This document shows positions 1 to 6,979 of a DNA stretch of 12,769 nucleotides, one piece after another. How positions within the stretch are numbered: the first letter of the stretch is position 1; every line of letters starts with the position of its first letter. The stretch spans positions 1 to 12,769 of the forward strand of contig VGKF01000010.1 of the NCBI GenBank assembly GCA_016867175.1, read 5' to 3'. The notes under the pieces are model-generated. The model was not told the origin of the DNA and ran no database searches. It was given only the letters and a program-made list of their open reading frames with translations. Source of the DNA: Candidatus Omnitrophota bacterium (GTDB taxonomy: Bacteria > Omnitrophota > Gorgyraeia > Gygaellales > Profunditerraquicolaceae). Both the position numbers and the translations under genes were made by a program.

Positions 1-293
1 ATCCATTTCAGATAAGGCCTATAACCGTCGATAATGGGCAGTGCAATAATCTCAGGAACCTGGTAACTATGCAGCGATTTGGCAAGCCGGGCTATCTTAG
101 AAAATTTAGCCTTCTTGGATTTAGCTATCAATAACACCTCTTGAGCGCGCTCTAACTTCGCTTCCCAAAAAAATACTGACTTTACCTTATCTAAAATATT
201 TACGCAGGCAACCAGCCTTGCCCCAACCAGTGCATTTGCAATCTTATTTGCCTCTTTCATATTTGAAGCGGTAATAAAGATAGCTATATTCAT
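1..293 (-). CDS. cutA: CutA1-family divalent-cation tolerance protein, C-terminus cut by window edge
   Basis: Reading the minus strand from the ATG at 293-291 gives 97 codons with no stop before the window edge; CutA proteins are usually about 105 residues, so only a short tail is missing. Visible family signatures in order are the start MNIAIFITASN, VGARLVACVNI, a central FFWEAKLERAQEVLLIAKS, then LHSYQVPEIIALPI and, at the edge, YLKW. These match the conserved CutA1 core (AACVNI, Y/F-W-EGK, HPYEVPEI, YLxW). CutA1 forms a ferredoxin-like trimer in the cytoplasm. It is linked genetically to copper tolerance, but its biochemical role is unsettled. The start ATG overlaps the stop of the preceding flavodoxin gene (ATGA), so translation is probably coupled; no strong Shine-Dalgarno is visible. 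The family call is confident although the gene is partial. Confidence 0.9.
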   Translation of the reverse strand, partial: MNIAIFITASNMKEANKIANALVGARLVACVNILDKVKSVFFWEAKLERAQEVLLIAKSKKAKFSKIARLAKSLHSYQVPEIIALPIIDGYRPYLKW

Positions 294-763
294 TGTAGTT
301 TCTTGATAAGCTTGGCCAGGCGATCGCCCATCCTAATGCATTGCCTGCTTGATCTGGCATCCGGCGCCTCGATAGCTACTGCGCCGTAATGATCGCCCTG
401 CCAGTCACCTTGAATAATCATACCATGGATAAGCATGGCATTCAAGATATCCAGGATAGTGGTTTCATTGCCGCCGCCGATATTGGCGCTGGAGGCAAAG
501 GCAGCACCTACCTTGCCGTCTAATTTGCCGTGGAATTTTACCGAATCATCCAAAAGTTGTTTGATCTGGGCAGACATGCTTCCGTAATAAGTGGGAGAGC
601 CGATGACGATCCCTTCATATTTCAATAATTCCTCTGCCTTTACATCCAGGACATCCTTTATCACCGCTTCCAGGCCTGCCTTCTGTATGCCTTCTGCTAC
701 GGACTCTGCCATCTTCTTGGTGTTTCCGCTTTGGGTATAATAGAGCACTAATACCTTAGACAT
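290..763 (-). CDS. WrbA-like flavodoxin-family NAD(P)H:quinone oxidoreductase
   Basis: A 157-residue single-domain flavodoxin-fold protein. The N-terminal strand and FMN phosphate loop are clear (VLVLYYTQSGNTKKMA, residues 4-19). GSPTYYGSMSAQIKQLLD (55-72) and SSANIGGGNETT (91-102) match WrbA, in which these segments contact FMN and shape the quinone site. WrbA proper is about 200 residues, so this is a shorter relative lacking some WrbA insertions. The expected role is two-electron reduction of quinones or another FMN-dependent redox step in the cytoplasm; the physiological substrate cannot be read from sequence. A strong Shine-Dalgarno (AGGAAAGGAGC) sits inside the last codons of the upstream 78-residue gene, 2 nt away, and the stop overlaps the cutA start. 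These spacings indicate one operon. It could also be annotated simply as a flavodoxin or NADPH-dependent FMN reductase family protein. Confidence 0.85.
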   Translation of the reverse strand: MSKVLVLYYTQSGNTKKMAESVAEGIQKAGLEAVIKDVLDVKAEELLKYEGIVIGSPTYYGSMSAQIKQLLDDSVKFHGKLDGKVGAAFASSANIGGGNETTILDILNAMLIHGMIIQGDWQGDHYGAVAIEAPDARSSRQCIRMGDRLAKLIKKLQ

Positions 764-765
764 CT

Positions 766-1002
766 TTAGCTCCTTTCCTGCACCTTCACTGACTTTATCC
801 TGCCGAACTCCGCGCAGGTATCAAAAATAATCGTAGGGTCCTCTACCAAGATATTTATTTTAAAACTTATCCCCTTCTCTTGCCCGTCTTGGGCCAACTG
901 CGAAACCTCTAAGGCCTGCCCCAAGCCGCTTAAAGAATTACGAATAAACTCTGCGTTGCTGTTATGGACGCTCAAAACAAACTCCAGGTCATAACTTGGC
1001 AT
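766..1002 (-). CDS. Small conserved-looking protein of unknown function (78 aa)
   Basis: I do not recognise this family with confidence. The 78-residue product starts MPSYDLEFVLSVHNSNAEF and ends GRIKSVKVQERS. The likely secondary structure is strand (4-13), long helix (15-37), strand (44-53), short helix (55-66), strand (68-75). This is a beta-alpha-beta-alpha-beta pattern compatible with a small ferredoxin-like or ACT-like fold, but the fold is inferred by eye. There is no signal peptide, membrane segment or cysteine motif (one Cys). It is a real gene by context: 2 nt separate it from the stop of the upstream pgeF-like gene and from the start of the downstream flavodoxin, whose Shine-Dalgarno it carries in its final codons. 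It has no clear Shine-Dalgarno of its own, so it probably relies on coupled translation from the gene before it. Confidence 0.65.
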   Translation of the reverse strand: MPSYDLEFVLSVHNSNAEFIRNSLSGLGQALEVSQLAQDGQEKGISFKINILVEDPTIIFDTCAEFGRIKSVKVQERS

Positions 1003-1004
1003 AT

Positions 1005-1712
1005 CTATTTAAGCATAATAACCGAAATCATCCTGCCTGCTGAATTGCCTTCTTTGCGGAAGGAAAAATATTTTTTATTGCTGCAAGAGGTACATATACG
1101 ATAGTCAGATATATTCGCTTCTTTTACCCCCAGGCCCAGGAGTTGTTTTCTATTTATAGAGACCAGATCCAGGTAATACCGCCTCTTCCTTAAAAATAGG
1201 TCGTCCGGGAAAAGCCCAGCAAACTCTCCCCCCACCTGGTAGCAACAACTCCTGATGCAAGGCCCCAGGCCAATATATAAATCAGATGGCTTGCATCTAA
1301 AACGCTCTTTCATCTTAACAATTGCCTTGGCAGTGACTCCTTTGAGGCTACCGCGCCATCCGGCGTGCACTAAACCAATACTAGAGGTCTTAGGGTCATA
1401 AAGAAAAAGGGAAAGGCAGTCAGCAGTGAATACGGCTAGCGGGATATTCTTCTTATTGGTAATAAGGGCATCGGTGTCGGCAATAGCGCTCTCGTAAGTT
1501 AAGGCACCCCTGCCGCAATCGGTCTCTGTAGCGTATCTGACATTATCAGAATGTAGCTGCTGGGCGCAGACTAAGCTACGGTAATCTATACCGCAATCGG
1601 CCAAAAAACTTTTACGGTTAGAGAGAGTATCTCTGGTTGCGCCGTAAGAAAGAGACATATTCTGCGGCCGGGTACTAGTCTTGCAGATTAAATTCTTGTC
1701 TTTAAAAATCAC
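1005..1712 (-). CDS. pgeF: PgeF/YfiH family (multicopper polyphenol oxidase, laccase domain) protein
   Basis: A 235-residue protein with the full set of YfiH/DUF152 signatures: AQQLHSDNV (50-58), DTDALITN (79-86), FTADCLSLFLYDP (95-107), GLVHAGWRG (113-121), GPCIRSCCYQVG (150-161) and CTSC...YFSFRKEGNSAGRMISVI near the C-terminus. His54, Cys99 and His116 correspond to the conserved metal-binding His/Cys/His set. Family members act on purine nucleosides, on cell-wall precursors (peptidoglycan editing, removing L-Ser wrongly placed in the UDP-MurNAc peptide) or as phenol oxidases; which applies here cannot be told. The N-terminal loop that in many homologues reads SLNLGxxxGD is shortened to MSLSYGATRD. 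The start is GTG at 1712-1710, overlapping the stop of the preceding gene (GTGA), so translation is likely coupled. It is followed after 2 nt by the 78-residue gene. Confidence 0.88.
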   Translation of the reverse strand: MIFKDKNLICKTSTRPQNMSLSYGATRDTLSNRKSFLADCGIDYRSLVCAQQLHSDNVRYATETDCGRGALTYESAIADTDALITNKKNIPLAVFTADCLSLFLYDPKTSSIGLVHAGWRGSLKGVTAKAIVKMKERFRCKPSDLYIGLGPCIRSCCYQVGGEFAGLFPDDLFLRKRRYYLDLVSINRKQLLGLGVKEANISDYRICTSCSNKKYFSFRKEGNSAGRMISVIMLK

Positions 1713-2011
1713 TTTTTTATCGCAAACTTATAGGCGTCAAAAATGCTGTAGATTCCTATGACGCAGATAAATGCAAGCCCTATTATAAATAACATAATAC
1801 CCAGGTAGAGCTGTCCGCTCAGGGCAATTTGGCCCAGCATACAGAATCCGATAAAGATGGCACCGGTCAATAGAGTCAACATGCTTAGCGTAGAAAATAA
1901 TATAACCAGCAGCCCTTTCTTGATCTGTCCATTGTAAATCTGGCCAAGGCCATTAAAAATAAAGGAAAATACTGCTGCTAGCCCCGGCCGGTTGATTTTC
2001 TCTTCATCCAT
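1709..2011 (-). CDS. Small TM2-like integral membrane protein
   Basis: About 100 residues with three hydrophobic stretches. The first carries a TM2-domain style motif, FNGLGQIYNGQIKKG, between two membrane segments; the remainder (roughly residues 43-95) is nearly continuously hydrophobic. Such proteins sit in the cytoplasmic membrane and have no defined function. An in-frame ATG at 2017 exists 6 nt upstream. I chose the ATG at 2011 because the perfect AGGAGG (2019-2024) lies 7 nt from it but only 1 nt from the upstream ATG. That Shine-Dalgarno overlaps the stop codon of rmuC (TAGGAGG), and the 3' end overlaps the GTG start of the PgeF-like gene, so the gene sits inside a tightly coupled run. 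The context does not suggest a specific job. Confidence 0.75.
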   Translation of the reverse strand: MDEEKINRPGLAAVFSFIFNGLGQIYNGQIKKGLLVILFSTLSMLTLLTGAIFIGFCMLGQIALSGQLYLGIMLFIIGLAFICVIGIYSIFDAYKFAIKK

Positions 2012-2022
2012 AATCATGCCTC

Positions 2023-2955
2023 CTATTTCAGGTCTATTTTTTTGTTGTCTTCGATATTTTCCAGGCGCTCAGAGAATCTCTCCAGCCTCTTAGTGCTATC
2101 ATCATACTTAGTTTTGGCGTTAGAAAGGTGTGAGCCCAAGGTATTAAAATCATCCTTAAACTTAGTTATATCAACCGAGAGCGCGCTTAGGCCTTTAAGT
2201 ATGCCCTTGGCATTCTCCTCTACCTTAAGCCCCTTTAACCCAAGACAGACAACCTGTAGATAAGCGTAGAGCGTATTCGGAGAAACGGGGATTACCCTCT
2301 TTGAAAGTGCATAACTGAGGGCGTCTTCTTTAATAATCAGTTCATAATACACATTCTCGGCGGGTATATACATAAAGGCAAAATCAAAGGTGTTCTCCTG
2401 CGGCAGGATATATCTTGCGGTAATCTCATCAATGCGGTTCTTCAAATCCTGGGTAAATTTCTTACGGAAAAAACTCTTCTGCGCCTCATCCTGAGCCTCA
2501 AGCATCTTCTGAAAATTCTCCAGGCTGAACTTTGCATCTATGGGGACCAGGTGATCGCCAAGCCTAATCACTGCATCCACGGTATCAGAAGATTTAAAGC
2601 GGTATTGGACGCTGAAATAATCCTTTGGCAATATCTGGGCCAGGAGATTCTCCAGAAGAGTCTCTCCCATCTGGCCCCTGAATTTAGGCGCACGTAAAAG
2701 CTCCTGCAGGCTTGATATATTCTTACTTACTTCGAGTATCTGGGCATTAGTGGATTCAAGTTTTCCCAGCTGTTCTTTGACGCTGCCGAAGACGGTAGTT
2801 GCGCCGCTTAAGTTCTGGCCGATAATCTTATTGGCCTCCTGCAGCGACTGGTTCATCTGATTCAGCCGCTCATTTACCTGGGAGGATATCTTTAAAACTA
2901 TGCCTATTACTGCTAAAGATAATAAAAGAAATAAGACCCCTGTAAGCCAAAGCAT
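2023..2955 (-). CDS. rmuC: DNA recombination protein RmuC family
   Basis: A 310-residue protein. The N-terminal membrane anchor (about 1-23) is followed by a coiled-coil region (25-85) and the RmuC nuclease-like domain. Signatures are RGQMGETLLENLLAQILP (the RGxWGE block, here with Met for Trp), VDAVIRLGDHLVPIDAKF, FAFMYIPAENVYYELI and SPNTLYAYLQVVCLGLKGL. These are the conserved RmuC blocks, including the DxK of a PD-(D/E)xK-like core in PIDAKFSLENF. A second coiled coil closes the protein. RmuC was found in E. coli as limiting inversion at short inverted repeats, and its membrane anchor places it at the cytoplasmic membrane. At 310 residues it is shorter than E. coli RmuC, mainly in the coiled coils. 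A GAAAGG Shine-Dalgarno precedes the ATG. It follows the TtcA gene by 45 nt and its stop overlaps the next gene's Shine-Dalgarno. Confidence 0.92.
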   Translation of the reverse strand: MLWLTGVLFLLLSLAVIGIVLKISSQVNERLNQMNQSLQEANKIIGQNLSGATTVFGSVKEQLGKLESTNAQILEVSKNISSLQELLRAPKFRGQMGETLLENLLAQILPKDYFSVQYRFKSSDTVDAVIRLGDHLVPIDAKFSLENFQKMLEAQDEAQKSFFRKKFTQDLKNRIDEITARYILPQENTFDFAFMYIPAENVYYELIIKEDALSYALSKRVIPVSPNTLYAYLQVVCLGLKGLKVEENAKGILKGLSALSVDITKFKDDFNTLGSHLSNAKTKYDDSTKRLERFSERLENIEDNKKIDLK

Positions 2956-3000
2956 CTTTTGCCTTTCTTAAGTTAAATTATACCACTATCCAGAGGCTTC

Positions 3001-3720
3001 TTAAAGCAAATAATCCTTTTTTACCCTTTTAATGCTTCTGAAGATGTTTGTTTTTACATCCGGACAGGCCTTCTTTAGTTCGCTTATGATTTTACCCATG
3101 CGGGTACGGTTAGAGGTGATAGAATTGGGGCAGCGGCAGCCCTCATGCGGGAGCCGCTCCTCCCTGGCAAAACGCTTGATCATATATTCTTCTACGTAAG
3201 CCAGCGGTCTGATCAGCGTAATCTTGCCCTTGAATAATTCCTGCTTAGGAGACATAGCAGAGATTTCTCCCTGGAAGAACATATTCAAAAGAATGGTCTC
3301 TACGATGTCATCCTTGTGGTGGCCAAGAGCAACTTTACTGCAGCCTAAGCGGTAGGCGGACTCAAAGAGGGCCTTACGCCTATTCCAGGAGCACCAGAAA
3401 CAGGTAATATCCTTAGGCTTGGTTTTTTTCAACACATCTACTTGCTCAATATGATACTTAACCCCTATTTTTTTAAAATATTGCTCCAGCCTCCTGGCAT
3501 AGGAGCGCGGATATCCTAAATCAACATGTATCGCCAACAGTTCATATTTAATCGGCACAAAGGCCTTGCGGTCCTCTAATACCCGAAGTAGAGCCAGGCT
3601 ATCCTTGCCTCCGGAGACTGCTACCGCTATCTTATCACCGGGCTCAAGCATTTTATAATCCATGATCGCCCGACCGACACGTTTGGATATATAGAACTCT
3701 GTACCCTCTAATACTGCCAT
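3001..3720 (-). CDS. ttcA: TtcA-family tRNA 2-thiocytidine biosynthesis protein (PP-loop ATPase)
   Basis: A 239-residue PP-loop protein. AVSGGKDS (34-41) is the ATP pyrophosphatase loop, CFWC (Cys107, Cys110) matches the TtcA CxxC, and GHHKDD (133-138) is the family's GH(H)xDD motif. A later Cys pair (Cys195 and Cys197 in GCRCP) could supply the third cysteine that, with CxxC, holds a [4Fe-4S] cluster in TtcA enzymes. The expected reaction is ATP-dependent thiolation of a tRNA cytidine (C32 in E. coli). It is shorter than E. coli TtcA (about 310), and many bacterial TtcA-like proteins of this size have no assigned tRNA site, so the exact nucleoside is uncertain. The ATG at 3720 is preceded by no clear Shine-Dalgarno, because the 8 nt upstream abut a REP-like palindrome. 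The N-terminal alignment (KRVGRAIMDYKMLEPGDKI) supports this start. Confidence 0.87.
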   Translation of the reverse strand: MAVLEGTEFYISKRVGRAIMDYKMLEPGDKIAVAVSGGKDSLALLRVLEDRKAFVPIKYELLAIHVDLGYPRSYARRLEQYFKKIGVKYHIEQVDVLKKTKPKDITCFWCSWNRRKALFESAYRLGCSKVALGHHKDDIVETILLNMFFQGEISAMSPKQELFKGKITLIRPLAYVEEYMIKRFAREERLPHEGCRCPNSITSNRTRMGKIISELKKACPDVKTNIFRSIKRVKKDYLL

Positions 3721-3727
3721 TTCATTT

Positions 3728-3799
3728 TAGGGACGGTTCTGAAGTACGCTTAAAAGTGTCCCTGGGGACACCTTTTACCGCAGTCCAGAACCGTCCCTA
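3728..3799. repeat. REP-like nested palindrome between the DUF6498 gene and ttcA
   Basis: A 72-bp unit with a perfect 14-bp outer inverted repeat (TAGGGACGGTTCTG at 3728-3741, complement at 3786-3799). An inner imperfect palindrome (3751-3777) has the core GTGTCCC/GGGGACAC flanked by AAAA and TTTT. Nested GGGACGG/GTGTCCC palindromes resemble the REP-type repeats that occur in many copies in several uncultured and delta-proteobacterial genomes, often together with Y1 (REP-associated tyrosine) transposases; that link is recollection, not shown here. This is the only copy in the window. It forms the last residues of the DUF6498 gene on one side and the leader of ttcA on the other. The folded RNA could damp or stabilise the transcript between these genes. 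Confidence 0.8.
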
Positions 3800-4404
3800 T
3801 TCTCTAAATTATGCTGTTTGATATGCGCGGCTAAATCTATCGCGGTCTTAACCGCCACCATTATTACCAATGCCCCCAAGGGAGCGCGTAAAGACTTAAT
3901 CACAAAAGCTCCGCACAGTATGGTAAAGTGCATGATGAAGATCCTGGCGTACGGCTGCATCAAAAGCTGACTGGGGGAAAACACCTTATATTCGCCTTCT
4001 TTTAAGAAATTATAGATATACGAAAGACCGTGGCTGACGAATAAAAACAGCAATGCCCCTGCGAGTTCCCAGAAACGCATATCGGCAGGTCCGAAGAGGG
4101 CAAAGATAAATCCTCCGTGTACGGTCATGAATATTCCATAATGCATAATGAAAAATAAAATTATTGAACACTTATCTAATTTGCTTGCCGGCTGGTCATT
4201 AATGGTGAAATTTCCCGGGGTAGTACCTTGCGCCTTAATGATTTTAAGTATATTGAAGAACCCCACGATCGCGCTCTCCGACCAATAGAGAAACATAATG
4301 GGAAAAAGCCTCCATCCCAATACCAGCACCCCAAAGAGGGGAAAAAGATTGGCCAGGATAAGCGCAACTACCGAGAGTTTTTTAAATTTTATTAAAACAC
4401 CCAT
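3775..4404 (-). CDS. DUF6498-like polytopic membrane protein
   Basis: A hydrophobic protein with about six membrane segments. The N-terminal block VALILANLFPLFGVLVLGW followed by FLYWSESAIVGFFNILKI resembles the DUF6498 family, which also has the later HYGIFMTVHGGFIFALF-type segment seen here. The function of the family is unknown, and localisation is the cytoplasmic membrane. I use the ATG at 4404, 10 nt after the upstream HAD stop, giving 209 residues. A TTG at 4437 would add 11 residues and overlap the HAD gene by 23 nt. Neither start has a strong Shine-Dalgarno. The last seven codons (RDGSGLR) and the stop lie inside the REP-like palindrome, so the native C-terminus has apparently been replaced by repeat sequence. 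The family call is from remembered motifs; alternatively annotate it as a hypothetical membrane protein. Confidence 0.65.
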   Translation of the reverse strand: MGVLIKFKKLSVVALILANLFPLFGVLVLGWRLFPIMFLYWSESAIVGFFNILKIIKAQGTTPGNFTINDQPASKLDKCSIILFFIMHYGIFMTVHGGFIFALFGPADMRFWELAGALLFLFVSHGLSYIYNFLKEGEYKVFSPSQLLMQPYARIFIMHFTILCGAFVIKSLRAPLGALVIMVAVKTAIDLAAHIKQHNLENRDGSGLR

Positions 4405-4414
4405 TCTTATAGGT

Positions 4415-5083
4415 TTAAATTTTGCAAGACTTCTCAATAACCCCTGTGATATCTTCTAATCTATCTACGACTATATCGGCTTTCTTAAGGTATTCTTTAG
4501 GAAGGCTGGTGGTGACGGCGATGCAAAACATCCCTGCTGCCTTAGCTGAACTTATGCCTAATGGCGCATTCTCAACTACCAGGCATTCTCGCGGCTTTAA
4601 TTTAAGCAACTGCGCAGCTTTGAGATAAGGCGCAGGATGCGGCTTACCCAGCTTAACCATCTCTCCACTGACTATAGCAGTAAATAAGTCTTTGATCTTT
4701 GGCGGTAGTATTTTTTTTAATTCACACCTAGGGGTCCCTGTAACCAGGCCTAAGAGGTAGCCTTGTTTTTTAAGGCAGCATAGGAAACTCTCTGCCCCCT
4801 CAAAGATGCGGCGCTTAAAATAATGGCGGAAGATCTTCTGGCGTAGTTTAAAAATTTTAGCTAAGGTACGCGGAGATGGCCTTACCCCTGACTGCACTAA
4901 AAAATCCTTAAGCGATTTATCCCAGCGTTCTCCCTCGCGCAGATATACTTCAAAGACATTCGCCCGGATACCCAGCGGCCTAAGCGATTCATACCAGGCC
5001 AGGTAATGATAAGGCATGGAGTCTACAATTACCCCGTCCATGTCAAACAAAACTGCTCTGGGCCTTTGCTTTATTCTCTTCAC
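4415..5083 (-). CDS. HAD-superfamily subfamily IA phosphatase, beta-phosphoglucomutase-like
   Basis: A 222-residue HAD hydrolase. Motif I is FDMDGVIVDSM with nucleophile Asp14 and general acid/base Asp16; motif II is the Thr of VTGTP (115); motif III is Lys147 in GKPHP; motif IV is VVENAPLGISSAKAAGM (169-185). The helical cap (about 25-95) follows motif I, as in C1-capped phosphatases and beta-phosphoglucomutase. In motif IV the usual Glu-Asp pair reads Glu171-Asn172, a variant also known in other phosphatases of this group. The start is GTG at 5083, with AAGGA 6 nt upstream. The gene follows malQ by 9 nt, so a role in glucose-phosphate or oligosaccharide metabolism is plausible (interconversion of beta-glucose-1-phosphate and glucose-6-phosphate, or sugar-phosphate dephosphorylation). 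That is inference from the neighbour; the substrate is not determined. Confidence 0.85.
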   Translation of the reverse strand: MKRIKQRPRAVLFDMDGVIVDSMPYHYLAWYESLRPLGIRANVFEVYLREGERWDKSLKDFLVQSGVRPSPRTLAKIFKLRQKIFRHYFKRRIFEGAESFLCCLKKQGYLLGLVTGTPRCELKKILPPKIKDLFTAIVSGEMVKLGKPHPAPYLKAAQLLKLKPRECLVVENAPLGISSAKAAGMFCIAVTTSLPKEYLKKADIVVDRLEDITGVIEKSCKI

Positions 5084-5092
5084 CTTCTATCC

Positions 5093-6907
5093 TTACGCCC
5101 TGTCAGAGGATAAGTTCATTTCTTTCATCGCAGGCAAGAGCCCATGTTGTAACAACTCTTCAAGCGGAAGCGGCAGCACCAGAGACCAGTTCTCTGGCTT
5201 AATAGTGCCTGGGGTATTGGTGCGGTATTGATAGGGATCCCCCTTTAAGAGGCCGGTCAAATACAGCCAATCGATTATGGTATTGATGCAGAATATAGAC
5301 CTTGAGTCCAGCGTTATTTTAAGCGCGGCCTTAACAATTTCGGGATCCGCCTTTTCACGCATAGGCCCTTGAAGGCCAAGATGTATCCAGAGTTTTTCTT
5401 TTTCTTTATAGCTATTATTATAGAGGTCAATAAAGTCTAGCAACTCTTCTTTTTTTTTGCCCAGTATATCAACTAGCTTATCCGCCGAATCTAGCTCTTT
5501 AAGCCAGCGTAATCTTCCATAACGCGAGAGCGCCGGATCGAAGAGTTTATCTTTTACATAATTATAGTCTAGCCTGCCGCTACATTTACGCATAAAAAGC
5601 TGCTCATCCACTGTCCCTGCTTCATACTCCCACCAGGCGCTCCAGTTAGTAGTATCGTGAGTGGAAAGCATTGATACGGAGGCCTGCCGGTACTCTAAAG
5701 GTCCAAGAAAATCATATTTGATCTTCCAGTCTTTATTCCAACGCTGCACGTCATTACCGGGTATGCCGAAATCCTTAAGCAGCCTAGTGCAGGCAGGCGG
5801 GATTACCCCCAGGTCTTCGGCGCAAAGGAGCATACGGGTATTCCCAAGCATGGCGGAGAGCAAATTTCTGCCGTGCTCCTCCCACTTAGCCTCATCGACT
5901 GGGTCAAATAAACCGTTTAGCCCCTGATTCTCCAAAGGTTCCTTATACGGTATACTCCAGATACGCAAGAGACCAACCATATGGTCTATGCGCAGAATAT
6001 CATAAAACTCTTGGGCATATTTTAATTTTTCCCTTATATATCTGTATCCATCAGAGGCAATATTCTCCCAATTATAAGTAGGCATGCCCCAGCGCTGTCC
6101 CTTGGCGCAATACATATCAGGAGGAGCCCCCGCCGCAAAATCCAGCTTAAAGAAATCGGGACGACTCCAGACATCTGCGCTGTCGCGCGAGACTAAAATA
6201 GGAAGGTCTCCCTTGAATAAGACCTCCTTTGCGCTGGCATAATTCTTAGCCTCTCTTAATTGCTTATAAAGCCACCACTGCAACCAAACCTGAAAGGTAA
6301 TCTCTATCTCGTGGGACTTACTAAAGGCCTCCACTTCAGGATTAATCCTGGTTCTATATTTCTCCTCCCAATCGTACCAGGCCAGCCCCCCTTGAGATTC
6401 TTTAAGCACTTTAAACAAGGCGAAGCTTTCCACCCAATACGTATTCTCCTGACGGAATTTATTAAACTCAAGTGAACTGTAAAAATCTTCCTCGAGAAAT
6501 ATATCCCAGAGGAGTCTTGTCTTTTCCTGTTTTATTTGATAATCCAGGTGGGCTTTATCCAAACGGAAAGACCCCCTTAATTTGCTTAATCTTTTTTTAA
6601 AGCTGTTTTTCTTAATAGCCGCAAATGGGGAAAGAGAGATATAGGCGGGCTCAAGTGCGAAAGAACTCAGGGCATCATAGGGACAAAGGAGCGGTCCCAC
6701 TTCATTCAAAGGAAGAAGCTGTATTATGGAGTGCCCGCTTTTTTCACAGAGATCAACCAGTAGTTTAAGATCAGGAAATTCTCCGATTCCAAGACTCTCT
6801 TTTGAGTATATAGAGAAAAGTGGGACGACCAACCCTGCCCTTCTCTTAACCCCTATCCTCTTCCATCTTTCTTTGGAAGCAGTATCTAAAAGATAATCAT
6901 AAGGCAT
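5093..6907 (-). CDS. malQ: 4-alpha-glucanotransferase (amylomaltase, GH77)
   Basis: A 604-residue GH77 enzyme that moves alpha-1,4-glucan chains between maltodextrins or glycogen-derived chains in the cytoplasm. GH77 landmarks in order: VVPLFSIYSKESLGIGEF near the N-terminus; GDLPILVSRDSADVW (233-247); GAPPDMYCAKGQRWG (260-274); ILRIDHMVGLLRIW (304-317) with predicted nucleophile Asp308; LLCAEDLGVIP (360-370) with acid/base Glu364; and LSTHDTTNW (414-422) with Asp418. It is about 100 residues longer than compact bacterial amylomaltases such as the Thermus enzyme. The ATG at 6907 has AAGGA 7 nt upstream and a sigma70-type promoter about 40 nt upstream, so malQ looks like the first gene of the run. 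The HAD gene follows after 9 nt. No maltose transporter or phosphorylase is in the window, so use in storage-glucan turnover cannot be separated from maltodextrin use. Confidence 0.95.
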   Translation of the reverse strand: MPYDYLLDTASKERWKRIGVKRRAGLVVPLFSIYSKESLGIGEFPDLKLLVDLCEKSGHSIIQLLPLNEVGPLLCPYDALSSFALEPAYISLSPFAAIKKNSFKKRLSKLRGSFRLDKAHLDYQIKQEKTRLLWDIFLEEDFYSSLEFNKFRQENTYWVESFALFKVLKESQGGLAWYDWEEKYRTRINPEVEAFSKSHEIEITFQVWLQWWLYKQLREAKNYASAKEVLFKGDLPILVSRDSADVWSRPDFFKLDFAAGAPPDMYCAKGQRWGMPTYNWENIASDGYRYIREKLKYAQEFYDILRIDHMVGLLRIWSIPYKEPLENQGLNGLFDPVDEAKWEEHGRNLLSAMLGNTRMLLCAEDLGVIPPACTRLLKDFGIPGNDVQRWNKDWKIKYDFLGPLEYRQASVSMLSTHDTTNWSAWWEYEAGTVDEQLFMRKCSGRLDYNYVKDKLFDPALSRYGRLRWLKELDSADKLVDILGKKKEELLDFIDLYNNSYKEKEKLWIHLGLQGPMREKADPEIVKAALKITLDSRSIFCINTIIDWLYLTGLLKGDPYQYRTNTPGTIKPENWSLVLPLPLEELLQHGLLPAMKEMNLSSDRA

Positions 6908-6943
6908 ATGTTATTCCTTTTTTAAGCGTCTAGGCTGTCATTC

Positions 6944-6972
6944 AGTATAACGTATCTGCCTCTTTTTTACAA
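6944..6972 (-). promoter_or_regulatory. Predicted sigma70-type promoter of malQ
   Basis: On the minus strand, -35 TTGTAA (6967-6972) and -10 TATACT (6944-6949) are separated by exactly 17 nt. The predicted transcript would start near 6937, about 30 nt before the malQ ATG, leaving room for the AAGGA Shine-Dalgarno. It is the best promoter match upstream of malQ and probably drives at least malQ and the HAD gene. Confidence 0.6.
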
Positions 6973-6979
6973 CCAGAAA

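Noticed and set aside
3751..3777. Inner hairpin of the palindrome as an ordinary intrinsic terminator for the upstream gene
   Set aside because: The loop is minimal, only four T residues follow on the minus strand and they belong to the stem, and the outer perfect inverted repeat is unexplained by a terminator. A REP-like unit fits better, though some termination is possible.
4176..4367. Minus-strand 63-codon frame inside the DUF6498-like gene
   Set aside because: It lies in an alternate frame of a gene whose own frame encodes a coherent membrane protein.
5661..6475. Plus-strand frames at 5661-5927 and 6260-6475 opposite malQ
   Set aside because: Antisense to the GH77 catalytic domain; the composition simply reflects the complementary codons.
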